Notes: generated from the letters alone by a model not told the origin. Counted from the first letter of the stretch, positions 24,810-34,225 are shown. The stretch is DNA of 64,000 nt from Pseudomonas viridiflava (GCF_900582625.1 NZ_UTIQ01000327.1:682001-746000); one strand, 5' to 3'. Numbers and translations: made by a program.

Positions 24810-25958
24810 CTACAAACATTCACCCAGCGTGCGCGCCAACTTTTGCGCCCGTGGGTCCATCAATACGTAGGGCCCGAGGGAATTGGTGACGAAGCCGAAA
24901 GCAACCTTACACGCAGGATCGGCAAAGCCGATAGAACCTCCCGCGCCGGGATGACCAAAGGCACGTGGGCCCAGGCCGTAGGTGGCGTTCGGCACATCGG
25001 GCTGGTCGAGCATGCAACCCAGGCCGAAGCGTGTTTGCGTGAGCAGGGTTTTGTCTTCACCCACGCTGTGTTCGCGGGTCAGTTCGGCGAGCAATTGGCT
25101 GTCGAGCAACTGGCCGTTGAGCAAGCCGGTATAAAAGCCCGCCAGGCTGCGCGCGTTGCCGTGGCCGTTGGCCGCTGGTTGCTGCATGCGCCGCCATTCC
25201 GGCTTGTTGGTGCTGGTCATGATCGACGGCGGATTGGCGAAGGCGCGCGTGGACATGGACGCCGGCTCGCTCATCATGGTTTTCAGCAAGCGCTGGGCCG
25301 AGGCGTCGCCGAAGTTGCCTTTGCTGCGGGAAATTTCCGCAACGCGGTAGAACTCCTCATCGGCCAGGCCGACGTGGAAGTCCAGCCCAAGCGGCTTGGC
25401 GATGCGGTCAACAATCGAGTCACCCGGGCCTTTACCTTCCACACGACGCAGCAGTTCGCCCACCAGCCAGCCGTAAGTAATGGCGGCGTAACCGTGGCCT
25501 TCGCCCGGCGTCCACCAGGGCGTTTCGGCGGCCAGGGCGGCGGTCATGGTGTCCCATTCATACAGCGCTTGCGGTGGCAGCATCTCGCGCACGGCCGGCA
25601 AGCCGGCGCGGTGGCTAAGCAGTTGACGCAAGGTGATGTGTTCTTTGCCAGCGGCGGCAAATTCGGGCCACACCATGGCCACGGGTGCGTCGAGCGCCAG
25701 CTTGCCCTCGCCCACCAGTTGCAGGGCGGCGACGGCGGTAAAGGTTTTGGTGCAGGAAAACAGGTTGGCGATGGTGTCGGTGTTCCAGGCTTGCTCGCCG
25801 GCTTTGTCGGCGGTACCGCACCAGATGTCGATCACGGTTTCGCCGTCGATCTGAATACACAGGGCGCCACCGCGCTCCTGAGGATCGGTGAACAGCGCCG
25901 CGAAGGCGTCTTTTACCTGCTCAAACTTGATATCGAAATAGCCTTGAACTTGCTGCAC
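24810..25958 (-). CDS. Serine hydrolase of the class C beta-lactamase/EstB family
   Basis: 382 residues, no signal peptide, so probably a cytoplasmic esterase. The nucleophile motif SCTK is at residues 68-71, with the conserved TLRQLLSHRAGLPAV and WTPGEGHGYAAITYGWLVGELLRR regions and the C-terminal GPRAFGHPGAGGSIGFADP (the HPG replaces KTG). These match EstB-type esterases and not true beta-lactamases. GTG 25958 is preferred: GAGGAG six bases upstream. The region between it and the glycosidase gene (25959-26057 side) carries nothing else obvious. Confidence 0.9.
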   Translation of the reverse strand: MQQVQGYFDIKFEQVKDAFAALFTDPQERGGALCIQIDGETVIDIWCGTADKAGEQAWNTDTIANLFSCTKTFTAVAALQLVGEGKLALDAPVAMVWPEFAAAGKEHITLRQLLSHRAGLPAVREMLPPQALYEWDTMTAALAAETPWWTPGEGHGYAAITYGWLVGELLRRVEGKGPGDSIVDRIAKPLGLDFHVGLADEEFYRVAEISRSKGNFGDASAQRLLKTMMSEPASMSTRAFANPPSIMTSTNKPEWRRMQQPAANGHGNARSLAGFYTGLLNGQLLDSQLLAELTREHSVGEDKTLLTQTRFGLGCMLDQPDVPNATYGLGPRAFGHPGAGGSIGFADPACKVAFGFVTNSLGPYVLMDPRAQKLARTLGECL

Positions 25959-26057
25959 GTTCAACTCCTCAGGCAGACGCAACGGGAAAGGCGTTCGCAC
26001 CGCTCAGTGTGCAAACGCCTGCCCGCGCAGGGAACCATCCGAAAATCGGGCTATGCC

Positions 26058-28577
26058 TCAGCCTTGACCAGCAGCGCCAGCCGGGCTGCCTTTGCCGTCA
26101 TCCGCCTTGCCGTTGCCCTCGCCTTTACCGTCGCCGGCTTTGGCGCCGCTCTCAGGTTTGGCGGGAACCGGCGCGGCGGGTTCGGCTGGCGCGGCAACGG
26201 CTACCGGTTTCAGCACGCCCTTTAGCGCTTCCATGTTGGCTTTGCGAACAGCTTTAACGAAGCCGTCAAACGGCCGGTCGGTGATTGCCACCAGACCGAA
26301 GTGGCCGTTTTCGCCGTCCAGCAAGCGGCCGGTAACCGGTTGGTCGAGGTATTGGAACAGATGGGTGCCGACGATCATCGGCTCCTTCACGGCTTCCTCA
26401 ACGAAGTGCGCATAGGCCGGGCCGCGCTGCTCTTCGTTGTACACCTCGCTGACGCCACCCCAGAACGGGCCACGGTCGCGCGAGCCGAAGTGGAACTCGG
26501 TAATCAGAATGGGCTTGTCCAGGGCTTTGAGCGCGGCGAAGTCGTAACCGTGCTGCGGCACCTTGGTATAGAAATTGAAGCTCAACACGTCGCAATACTG
26601 CGCGCACGCAGCGACCGCTTCCGGGTTGCTGGCAGCGAAACGGCCGCCCAGCAGCAGCTGGTTCGGCGCGTGCCAGTTCAAGGCATCGTCGATGGTCTTG
26701 AAGTAGGTGTCGGCGAACAGGCGCTGGAACTGCTGCATGTCCTGCTCGATCGCCGGGTGTTCCGGGTTCGGACGAGGCGCCTGGAAACCGGGGTCTTCCA
26801 TCAATTCCCACGCCGGCAGTTCGATACCCCATGCTTTCGACAGGCCGTCCTGGTTGCGGTACTTGTCACGCAGCATTTTCAGGAACGCGCGCTTGGCCGG
26901 CACGTCGGTGGTCAGGTTCAGGGTGCCGTAGGCCAGCGCGTAGCGGGCGTTCGGGTCGTTGGCCGGGCCGGCCCAGGCCAGTTCGTTGTCGGCGAAGAAG
27001 CCGATCAACCACGGGTCATCGCGATGGTCGCGGGTGGCGATGGCCACGGCACGCTCGGCTGCCATGGCGAAGCGCGGGTCGAACGGGTCAGGCATGCCGC
27101 CCCACCAATCCACGCCGGTGCTGATGGTTTTGTAATCGCCACTGATCGACAACGGCAAGGTGTACGGCATGCGCTTGGCAGCCGCCAGCGATGGATCGCT
27201 CCAGTTGCCGACGGTGTTGAAGCCCCACGCTTGCAGGCGGTCCAGGGTGTTCTGGGTCCAGCGCGCGGTGTCGAAGCTCTTGGTCACGCACATTTCTTCA
27301 GCCACTGCCGGCGCGGCTGGCGGCGCGGCCACAACAGGCGGCGCAACTGGCGCGACGGCGGTGGTTTCAGCGGTGTTGGTGGTGTTGGCGGCGTTCGCTT
27401 CAACGTCGGCGGGCACTTCGCTTTCTTCGTCGTTCACCACTTGCGCGGTGCTCTTGTCGGCAAGCTCGGCGCATTTCTGCTGCGGCCAGGTACGTTGCAG
27501 GTTGGCGCGGTAGAAGTCGAACCAACGGCCTTGGTCGAAATTGCGACCTTTGGCGGCGCCGGTGTCGGCACGGCTGCTGCTGCCACCGTAATAAGCGGCC
27601 AGCGGATCGCCCTCTTTGGGCAGGTCGGTGAACATGCTTTCGCGACCTTCGACATACGTCGCGCTGTTGCCGGCGCTGACGGTATTCACCCCCAGCGAGA
27701 AGAACGGATGACCTTCCGGCGTGACCATAAACCAGCGGCCATCGCGTTTTTCCGTGCGGAAGAAGCCCGACGCTTCAAACGTTGGTCCGCCGAGCAGACC
27801 GCCGTACTGGTCGGTTTCGCCGCGCTTTTCCAGCCAGCTTTTCAGCTGCGCGGTTTCTTTGGCTGCAGCCGCTTTGAGCTGCTCGTCACTGCCGACTTTT
27901 TCCGGCCACTGACCACGGGTGTATTGGCCATAGGCGTCAACGATGCCGGTGTACAGCTGCTTGGCGGTCTCGTCGCCTTCTCGCACGCCGAAGCGGCCGA
28001 GCAGAATGCTCTGCGGCACGTCCGGGCGGCTCATATAAATGCCCACAGCGGTGACCTTGCTCAGGTCCAGATCGCCTTCAACGGTGTCGGCCAGAATCAC
28101 CCGCTGGCCGTCCACGGTCCACGGCATTGCTGGCGCGGCACGCATGCCTTGGCTGCGCGGCGAGGTGGCGTGCAACGGAATCAACAGGTTCTGCGCCGGG
28201 CCGGCCGGCAGGGCAACACGGCTGGTGAGCACCTTGCCGTCGCTGCTTTCCATGCGGATGTCGAGGGTCAAGGCCCAGTCCATGGCGTTCTGAATACGCA
28301 GGGTCATGACATTGGCTTTGGACCAATCCCACACGCCGCTTTGCGGGGTCAGGCGCAGGTTGGGGTTGTCGGCGGGGCTGAACGTAACCCGCCGCATCGG
28401 CTCGCTTTCGGCCGCCAGTTCAGCGGTCAGCGAAGGCAAGTTGGCGTTCTGGGTCTGCACCTGCACCACATCGGCGGGGCTGACGAAGTTGAATAGCGTC
28501 TGTTGCTCGGCGGCCAGCGCCAGCGGGGGCGCGGTAACCATCAAGGCGAAAATACCGGGCAGTGAACGGCGGATCAT
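26058..28577 (-). CDS. Exported GH-A clan glycosidase (agarase-like) with Ala/Pro insert
   Basis: 839 residues with a signal peptide (LPGIFALMVTAPPLALA). An N-terminal beta-sandwich is followed by a TIM-barrel resembling beta-agarase/GH42-GH50 proteins: FMVTPEGHPFFSLGVNT, FFADNELAWAGP (probable acid/base Glu), SFNFYTKVPQHG and ILITEFHFGSRDRG (probable nucleophile Glu). Residues about 379-427 are a low-complexity Ala/Pro/Val/Thr insert between two Cys, and the last 50 are a Gly/Lys/Ala tail. The substrate is not agar necessarily; Pseudomonas rarely uses it, so an exopolysaccharide is more likely. ATG 28577 has AGGAGA upstream. Confidence 0.82.
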   Translation of the reverse strand: MIRRSLPGIFALMVTAPPLALAAEQQTLFNFVSPADVVQVQTQNANLPSLTAELAAESEPMRRVTFSPADNPNLRLTPQSGVWDWSKANVMTLRIQNAMDWALTLDIRMESSDGKVLTSRVALPAGPAQNLLIPLHATSPRSQGMRAAPAMPWTVDGQRVILADTVEGDLDLSKVTAVGIYMSRPDVPQSILLGRFGVREGDETAKQLYTGIVDAYGQYTRGQWPEKVGSDEQLKAAAAKETAQLKSWLEKRGETDQYGGLLGGPTFEASGFFRTEKRDGRWFMVTPEGHPFFSLGVNTVSAGNSATYVEGRESMFTDLPKEGDPLAAYYGGSSSRADTGAAKGRNFDQGRWFDFYRANLQRTWPQQKCAELADKSTAQVVNDEESEVPADVEANAANTTNTAETTAVAPVAPPVVAAPPAAPAVAEEMCVTKSFDTARWTQNTLDRLQAWGFNTVGNWSDPSLAAAKRMPYTLPLSISGDYKTISTGVDWWGGMPDPFDPRFAMAAERAVAIATRDHRDDPWLIGFFADNELAWAGPANDPNARYALAYGTLNLTTDVPAKRAFLKMLRDKYRNQDGLSKAWGIELPAWELMEDPGFQAPRPNPEHPAIEQDMQQFQRLFADTYFKTIDDALNWHAPNQLLLGGRFAASNPEAVAACAQYCDVLSFNFYTKVPQHGYDFAALKALDKPILITEFHFGSRDRGPFWGGVSEVYNEEQRGPAYAHFVEEAVKEPMIVGTHLFQYLDQPVTGRLLDGENGHFGLVAITDRPFDGFVKAVRKANMEALKGVLKPVAVAAPAEPAAPVPAKPESGAKAGDGKGEGNGKADDGKGSPAGAAGQG

Positions 28578-28636
28578 GTGACGGGCTCTCCTGAACAACC
28601 AGCCAATAGACAGCGGACTTTAGAATTGATGCTGTC

Positions 28637-30781
28637 TTATGAAATTTCTCGGCGAAACGGCGGCAAGGCGTTAAGAATCGCCTTGCCATAGCGTTGGGTT
28701 ACAACGCGTCGATCCAAAAGCGTAATAGTGCCGCGATCCGCCTCGGTGCGCAGTAGACGACCGCACGCTTGCACCAAACGCAGTGAAGCATCGGGCACGG
28801 CAATTTCCATAAACGGGTTACCGCCGCGCGCTTCAATCCACTCGGCGAGCGCGGCTTCTACCGGGTCATCGGGCACAGCGAAGGGGATTTTGGCGATCAC
28901 CACGTGCTCGCAATAGGCGCCGGGCAAATCCACCCCTTCAGCAAAACTGGCCAGCCCAAACAACACGCTGGCTTCGCCGTCGTCGACACGCGCTTTGTGC
29001 TTGTTCAAGGTTTCCTGCTTGGACAGGTTGCCCTGGATGAACACGCGCTTGCGCCAGTCGCGATCCAGGCCGTCGAACACGTCCTGCATCTGTTTGCGCG
29101 AAGAGAACAGCACCAGCGTGCCGCGCGAGCCTTCGACCAAGCCCGGTAGCTCGCGGATGATGGCCGCCGTGTGGGCAGCGGCATCGCGCGGATCGGCCTT
29201 CAAATCGGGCACGCGCAACACACCGGCGTCGGCGTGCTGGAACGGGCTCGGCACCACCGCCGTCACCGCCGCTTTCGGCAGGCCGGCACGCATACGAAAA
29301 CGGTCGAAGGTGCCCAGCGCCGTCAGCGTCGCGGAAGTCACCAGCGCGCCGTAAGCGACGTTCCACAAATTGCGCCGCAGGGTTTCAGCGGCCAGGATCG
29401 GGCTGGCGTTTACTTCGATGTCGAACATGGCGCCGCCTTCGGCCAGGGTCAGCCAACGCGCCATGGGCGGGCTGTTCTCCGGGTCTTCGGCGGTAAAGGC
29501 CAGCCACAATTCCCAGTTGCCCTGGGCGCGGGCCAGCAGGCTGCCGAACAGCGGATACCATTCTTCGGCCTGATGACTGGCGATGCCGATGGACGCTTCG
29601 CCGTCCATGGACTTTTTCAGCAACTCGGTGAGGCCGGTAAACAGGTCGGTCAGGCGCGAGAAGCCTTTCTTCAGCTCCACGCCCATCTCGGTCAAATGCT
29701 CGGGCACCACGCCGCCTTCAAAACGGTGACGCGGGCGCTCGCGGCCTTCCATGTCTTCGCCGGCCTTGAAGTCGGCCAATTGTTCGCAGGCGTTGAACAT
29801 GAATTGCTGCTGGGTACGGATTTCGCGGGCCAGAATCGGCACCTGCTCGATCAAGCGGCCGAGATCGCCCGGCAGCGGGTTTTGCGCCAGCAGCTTGGTC
29901 AGATTCTTTGCCGTCAGCTCCAGCCAATCTGCAGTGGAACGCAGACGGGTGTAATGGGCGAAGTGGCCGATGGCTTTGTCGGGCAGGTGATGGCCTTCGT
30001 CGAAGACGTACAGCGTGTCGCGCGGATCAGGCAGCACAGCGCCGCCGCCGAGGGCGAGGTCGGCCAGCACCATGTCGTGGTTGGTGACGATAACGTCGAC
30101 TTTGCCCATACCCTCGCGAGCTTTATAGAAGGCGCAGGTCTGAAAGTTCGGACAATGGCGATTCGTGCATTGGCTGTGATCGGTGGTCAGCCGCGCCCAG
30201 TCGGCGTCTTCCAAAGCCTCGGACCAGCTGTCGCGGTCGCCGTCCCATTTGTTGCCGGCGAGCTTTTCGACCATTTGCGTGTAGAGCTTCTGGTTGCCCT
30301 GGTCGACTTCGATTTTGAAGCCTTCTTCGGCGAACAACGCGGCGGTAGCGTTTTGCGACTCGCCTTCCTGCATCAGGATGTCGAGCTTGGACAGACACAG
30401 GTAACGGCCCCGGCCTTTGGCCAAGGCAAAGGTGAAACTCAGGCCGCTGTTGCGCATCACCTCGGGCAGATCTTTGAACACGATCTGCTCTTGCAAGGCG
30501 ACGGTCGCGGTGGCGATAACCAGGCGTTTGCCGGCCGCTTTGGCCAGGGGAATGGTGGCCAGGCTGTAGGCCACAGTTTTACCCGTACCGGTGCCCGCCT
30601 CGACCGCCACCACGGCGGCGTCGCTGCTGCGCCGGCCTTCGTCGTCGACCTTGATGGTGCCTAATACCTTGGCGATCTCGGCGATCATCAAACGCTGGCC
30701 GTAGCGAGGCTTGAGCCCTTTGGCTTCGAGAAAGCGGGAGTAGGCGCCCTGGATCTGGGACTTGATTTCAGTACTGAGCAA
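28637..30781 (-). CDS. dinG: ATP-dependent DNA helicase DinG-type
   Basis: XPD-like superfamily 2 helicase, 714 residues from TTG 30781. Walker A VEAGTGTGKTVAYSL; Fe-S cysteines about CLSKLD and CTNRHCPNFQTCAFY; DEAH-type box FDEGHHL; motifs for strand separation and LVQACGRLLRTEADRGTITLLDRR at the C-terminus. It probably resolves R-loops or D-loops. The start is uncertain: no ATG fits. TTG 30781 gives an MLSTEIK N-terminus like other Pseudomonas DinG proteins, while TTG 30829 adds 16 residues. Neither has a clear ribosome binding site. Confidence 0.9.
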   Translation of the reverse strand: MLSTEIKSQIQGAYSRFLEAKGLKPRYGQRLMIAEIAKVLGTIKVDDEGRRSSDAAVVAVEAGTGTGKTVAYSLATIPLAKAAGKRLVIATATVALQEQIVFKDLPEVMRNSGLSFTFALAKGRGRYLCLSKLDILMQEGESQNATAALFAEEGFKIEVDQGNQKLYTQMVEKLAGNKWDGDRDSWSEALEDADWARLTTDHSQCTNRHCPNFQTCAFYKAREGMGKVDVIVTNHDMVLADLALGGGAVLPDPRDTLYVFDEGHHLPDKAIGHFAHYTRLRSTADWLELTAKNLTKLLAQNPLPGDLGRLIEQVPILAREIRTQQQFMFNACEQLADFKAGEDMEGRERPRHRFEGGVVPEHLTEMGVELKKGFSRLTDLFTGLTELLKKSMDGEASIGIASHQAEEWYPLFGSLLARAQGNWELWLAFTAEDPENSPPMARWLTLAEGGAMFDIEVNASPILAAETLRRNLWNVAYGALVTSATLTALGTFDRFRMRAGLPKAAVTAVVPSPFQHADAGVLRVPDLKADPRDAAAHTAAIIRELPGLVEGSRGTLVLFSSRKQMQDVFDGLDRDWRKRVFIQGNLSKQETLNKHKARVDDGEASVLFGLASFAEGVDLPGAYCEHVVIAKIPFAVPDDPVEAALAEWIEARGGNPFMEIAVPDASLRLVQACGRLLRTEADRGTITLLDRRVVTQRYGKAILNALPPFRREIS

Positions 30782-30882
30782 TGGCGGGTTCTGCGAGATA
30801 AGCGAGCTGGATAAATTTTCAGTGGTCAAACTGGCCGGCTATGATAGCGCGCGTTTTGCCAACCGCCGACCGGAGATTGTGA

Positions 30883-31347
30883 ATGACTGTTTATGCCCTG
30901 CTCTACGCCCTGCATGTTCTGGCTGCCGTTGTTTGGGTAGGCGGCATGTTCTTCGCCTGGATGGTGCTGCGCCCGGCCGCCGTCAGCGCACTGGAAGCCC
31001 CGGCGCGGCTGCGCTTGTGGAGCGCGGTGTTTCCCCGTTTCTTTCTATTCGTCTGGCTGTGCGTGTTGCTCTTGCCGATCAGCGGCGTGGGCATGTTACA
31101 GCTGCATTTTGGCGGTTTTGAGACGGCGCCTAAATACGTGCAGGTGATGATGGGCTTGTACCTGGCGATGCTGGCGTTGTTTATCCGCGTTCAGGCGCTG
31201 CAGCTTCCGGCGCTCAAGCGGGCGGTGGCAGCGCAAGACTGGCCGGCCGGTGGCGAGGTGCTCGGCAAAATTCGGCGGTTGGTGGGGTTGAACTTGTTGA
31301 TCGGGATTGTGGTGGTGACGGTAGCGGCTACGCGGGCGAGCTTTTAG
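30883..31347 (+). CDS. CopD-family integral membrane protein
   Basis: 154 residues, four transmembrane segments, CopD/DUF-type copper-resistance or haem-related membrane protein: LYALHVLAAVVWVGGMFFAW with a histidine in the first segment, PRFFLFVWLCVLLLPISGVGML, YVQVMMGLYLAMLALFI and a final hydrophobic helix. GGAG lies seven bases before ATG. Divergent from dinG. Although the family name implies copper, the function of these short forms is not established. Confidence 0.87.
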   Translation: MTVYALLYALHVLAAVVWVGGMFFAWMVLRPAAVSALEAPARLRLWSAVFPRFFLFVWLCVLLLPISGVGMLQLHFGGFETAPKYVQVMMGLYLAMLALFIRVQALQLPALKRAVAAQDWPAGGEVLGKIRRLVGLNLLIGIVVVTVAATRASF

Positions 31348-31356
31348 CGTTCGAAT

Positions 31357-31423
31357 GTTGGGCTTCGCTGCGCTTAACCCACCCTACGCGGCGTAGGTTG
31401 GGTTAAGCGCAGCGAAGCCCAAC
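31357..31423. repeat. 67-bp near-perfect palindrome between convergent genes
   Basis: GTTGGGCTTCGCTGCGCTTA... (31357 on) pairs with ...TAAGCGCAGCGAAGCCCAAC (to 31423), 31 of 32 positions, with only a few bases of loop. It belongs to a repeat type common in Pseudomonas and could act as a two-way terminator. Confidence 0.85.
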
Positions 31424-31435
31424 GGCAACGGGGTT

Positions 31436-32215
31436 TTACTGGATACGAATCAGACTGAAACTACCCGCTGGCCCATCGCTGCCCGGCTTACCCGGCTGGC
31501 CTGGGCGACCCGGATCCGCACCGTCGGCGCGATACACCAGGCAGCCTTTCGAGGCCCCGCCCTTGCCGCCTTTGCCGGCTTCCCCAGCCGCGCCACCCAG
31601 GCCGCCGTCAACTTTCACGGTCACCGCAGTTTCCGCAAAATTGGCCGGCACTTCGAGGCGCACTTGGCCGCCAGGTGCGCCGGCCAGGCCATCGCCGCCG
31701 TTCTGGCCGTCGTAACCGCGCCCGGCCTGGCCCCACAGGCAACCGCCCTGCTTGCCGTCGGCGCCTTCCAGGCCTTGATAACCCGGCCTGCCGATGCCGC
31801 CGCGTACGTCGATGGTCAGCGCGCCAATGGTGGCTTGTTCCAGGCGAATGGTCAGGTTACGGCCCGGCGTGGCGGGTTTTTCAAAACTGCCGCTGGCGCC
31901 TCGGCCGTTGATGTGGCTGCCGGTTTCCAGCTCGGCATGTCGCGCTTCCAGTCGGAACGGTTCAGCGCTTGGGGCAACCGAGATGTGCGCATCGCGGCCC
32001 ATGTGCAGGTGGCCAACACGAATTTCGCTAACGGTGGGCGGCACGAACAAGGTGGCCGACTCGGCGATGTCGAGTCGGTCCAGCGACAAAATGCTGGTGG
32101 CGGTCGGCAAACGCAGCAAGGAGTTGGGCGCAACGTTTACTTCCACGTCGGCCTGCGCCAAGGCGCTGAGTAAAACCAGGGGCAGTACGCTGACGGCGAG
32201 AAGACGCTTATGCAT
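31436..32215 (-). CDS. Exported collagen-like protein
   Basis: 259 residues. Signal peptide (LPLVLLSALAQA) then a repetitive beta region of about 110 residues, followed by two glycine-rich collagen-type blocks at 139-183 and 204-251 with Gly-X-Y runs (GRPGQPGKPGSDGPAG). Each block holds one cysteine (159 and 225) that could pair or join chains. GGAGG precedes the ATG, and the start overlaps the end of the DUF1145 gene by eight bases, so the two are co-expressed. Bacterial collagen-like proteins are usually surface or matrix proteins; no anchor is seen here. Confidence 0.8.
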   Translation of the reverse strand: MHKRLLAVSVLPLVLLSALAQADVEVNVAPNSLLRLPTATSILSLDRLDIAESATLFVPPTVSEIRVGHLHMGRDAHISVAPSAEPFRLEARHAELETGSHINGRGASGSFEKPATPGRNLTIRLEQATIGALTIDVRGGIGRPGYQGLEGADGKQGGCLWGQAGRGYDGQNGGDGLAGAPGGQVRLEVPANFAETAVTVKVDGGLGGAAGEAGKGGKGGASKGCLVYRADGADPGRPGQPGKPGSDGPAGSFSLIRIQ

Positions 32216-32546
32216 GTTCCACCTCCGCTTTGCCCGGTTCTTCAACAGCCGGCACAGCGACCGGCTGCGGTTGTTCGAGCACGGCGGCCGGTTCCGGATC
32301 AGCGACGCCGTAGAGGTGAAAGATGCCAAACAGCAGTACCTGGATACGGTGCGAGGTGAGGTTGTCGAGGCCACGCAAGCGATTGCCGAAAATGGCCAGC
32401 TCTACTACGTGCGCCAGTAGCACCACGCCGCCAAGCACATTGAGCAAGACGTCCATGGGTTTGTTCAGCGGGATCACAAGGTTGGCCAGCACCAGCAACC
32501 AAAACACCGCCACTGCGGTCTTGCCCACCTGCAAAAACACCTTCAT
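32208..32546 (-). CDS. DUF1145-family small membrane protein
   Basis: 112 residues with three hydrophobic segments (VFWLLVLANLVIPL, LLNVLGGVVLLAHVVELAIF, VLLFGIFHLYGV) and a proline-rich cytoplasmic or periplasmic tail (VLEQPQPVAVPAVEEPGK). Matches the DUF1145 family (YhhL-like), function unknown. Operon with the collagen-like gene by overlap. AAGGGGA precedes its ATG. Confidence 0.82.
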   Translation of the reverse strand: MKVFLQVGKTAVAVFWLLVLANLVIPLNKPMDVLLNVLGGVVLLAHVVELAIFGNRLRGLDNLTSHRIQVLLFGIFHLYGVADPEPAAVLEQPQPVAVPAVEEPGKAEVEHA

Positions 32547-32632
32547 TGCACCGTCCCCTTGTTATTTTTTCTCGTCGCGCACCTTAACCGCATGCGGGCG
32601 ACTGACACTAGCGTACCGGTGAAAAACCGACG

Positions 32633-32661
32633 CAAAAAAAACGGAGGCACCTGGCCCCCGT
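32633..32661 (-). terminator. Intrinsic terminator of the OmpA lipoprotein gene
   Basis: On the minus strand AACGGGGGC, loop, GCCTCCGTT then a run of seven or eight Ts, 22 bases after the stop at 32683. One G-T pair in the stem. Confidence 0.8.
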
Positions 32662-32682
32662 TCCTTTACTGCTCAACTGGCC

Positions 32683-33342
32683 TTAGTGGCTGACATGCAA
32701 CTCGACACGGCGATTCTGCGCGCGGCCTTCGTCGCTGCCGTTATCGGCCACCGGCTGGCTTTCGCCGTAGCCAACAACCGACAGTTTTTGCGCCGGTATG
32801 CCTTGGGCCGTCAGGAAGTTGGACACGCTTTGTGCGCGTCGTTCCGACAAGCTCTGGTTATACGCGTCGCTGCCTTTGCTGTCGGTGTGACCGGCCACCT
32901 GCACGCTCACCAGGCTCGCGCCGGTCAGGCGTTTGCTGATTTCCGTCAGGGAGTGTTTGGCGTTTTCGCTCAACTCGGCCGAGTCGAAGGCAAACAGCAC
33001 GTCGCCGGCGTCGCTGAGCACGATGGTTTCGTTCTTAGGCGCGGGGGCGGGTTCTGGTGGCGGTGCCGGGGTTGCCGCAGGGTGTTGCGGCAGTGGGCAG
33101 CCACTGTTGTTTACCGGGGTGTTGGCGGGGGTGTCGGCGCAGACGTCGCGACGGTCGTGTACGCCGTCTGAATCGTCGTCTCCATCCAAGGCATAGCAAA
33201 TCAAACCAAACACGGTGCAAATGGGCCAATTTCCCTGGTTAAGCGGGGCGTCTCCGTTACTTGAAGTCGACGAGCAACCAGACAGAACACTGCTGACCAA
33301 GAGAAGAAGGGGTACCGTGACCCGAAAGGATAGGGTTGGCAT
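32683..33342 (-). CDS. OmpA-family lipoprotein with DxDxDG linker (copy 1)
   Basis: 219 residues. Lipobox LSGC (Cys 23), a short region, a thrombospondin-3-like acidic stretch LDGDDDSDGVHDRRDVCADTP that usually binds calcium, a proline-rich linker, and a C-terminal OmpA domain (FAFDSAELSENAKHSL, VAGHTDSKGSDAYNQSLSER, AQNRRVELHVSH). Probably links outer membrane to peptidoglycan. Sister of the next gene, with which it shares architecture; tandem duplication is likely. Confidence 0.9.
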   Translation of the reverse strand: MPTLSFRVTVPLLLLVSSVLSGCSSTSSNGDAPLNQGNWPICTVFGLICYALDGDDDSDGVHDRRDVCADTPANTPVNNSGCPLPQHPAATPAPPPEPAPAPKNETIVLSDAGDVLFAFDSAELSENAKHSLTEISKRLTGASLVSVQVAGHTDSKGSDAYNQSLSERRAQSVSNFLTAQGIPAQKLSVVGYGESQPVADNGSDEGRAQNRRVELHVSH

Positions 33343-33526
33343 TTTTTTTAGTCTCCTGAGTCGCCGGCGGGTGCCGGCTCCAGAAGTAAAGACCAGCGCC
33401 GCGCAATAGGGTTGGCATTATTTATTGCGCCGTTGCCGTTTGGCCTGTTCTGACCTGAAGAATGCGTTGGATGCGGTGCACGTCCGCCTACCGTGCCCTG
33501 CAGGGCAGGACACGGTAGCGACGGGT

Positions 33527-34225
33527 TTAGCGGTGAATCTTGATTTCCACGCGACGGTTCAACTGACGGCCCGCGTCCGTTTTGTTGTCCGCCACCGGCA
33601 TGCTTTCACCGGCGCCTACTACGTCTACGACGTTGTTAGGCGACACGCCATTGGCCACCAGGTAATCCGCCACCGATTGCGCGCGGCGCTCGGACAGTTT
33701 CTGGTTGTAGGCGTCCGAACCGACACTGTCGGTATGCCCGCTGACGGTCAGCTTGGCGTTCGGGGCTTCGCTTTTCAGGCGCGTGGCGATGGTGTCGAGT
33801 TTGGTTTTGTCGGTGGCGGTGAGCTTGGCCGAGTCGAACTCGAACAGCACATCGCGCACTACGATCACTTCGTCTTCAACCACGACTACTTTCTCAACCA
33901 CTTCCTCAACGACCGCTGGCGGTGGGCAGCCATTGGCATCCACTTGCGTGTTGGGCGGCGTGCCTGGGCACTTGTCGCGGCTGTCTGGGACGCCGTCGCC
34001 GTCTTCATCGCCGTCGCCATGGCTCCAGCAATAACCGGCTGCCAACGCCGCGCCACCTAACGCGCCCCAGCCTGCCCAGGACGAACTTTCAATGGCGCCC
34101 AACGCAGCACCACCTACACCACCAACCGCTGCACAGGTTGGCCAATCGGTTTTCTGTAAACCGGCACAGCCGGTCAGCAACGTACTCAATAGAATCAGGG
34201 GTACTGCAGTCCGTTTGATGCTCAT
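33527..34225 (-). CDS. OmpA-family lipoprotein with DxDxDG linker (copy 2)
   Basis: 232 residues. Lipobox LTGC, a short glycine-rich zipper-like segment (VGGVGGAALGAIESSSWAG), an acidic DGDEDGDGVPDSRDKCPGTPPNT linker, then the OmpA domain (VLFEFDSAKLTATDKTKLD, VSGHTDSVGSDAYNQKLSER, QLNRRVEIKIHR). ATG 34225 has GAGGAG nine bases upstream. A short GC-rich inverted repeat after the gene (33488-33520) might end its transcript. The glycine-rich segment, absent from copy 1, is the main difference between the pair. Confidence 0.9.
   Translation of the reverse strand: MSIKRTAVPLILLSTLLTGCAGLQKTDWPTCAAVGGVGGAALGAIESSSWAGWGALGGAALAAGYCWSHGDGDEDGDGVPDSRDKCPGTPPNTQVDANGCPPPAVVEEVVEKVVVVEDEVIVVRDVLFEFDSAKLTATDKTKLDTIATRLKSEAPNAKLTVSGHTDSVGSDAYNQKLSERRAQSVADYLVANGVSPNNVVDVVGAGESMPVADNKTDAGRQLNRRVEIKIHR

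Noticed and set aside
26301..28496. Long open frame (731 codons) opposite the glycosidase gene
   Set aside because: Shadow of the glycosidase reading frame; composition biased to Gln, Arg, His, Val and no recognisable domain.
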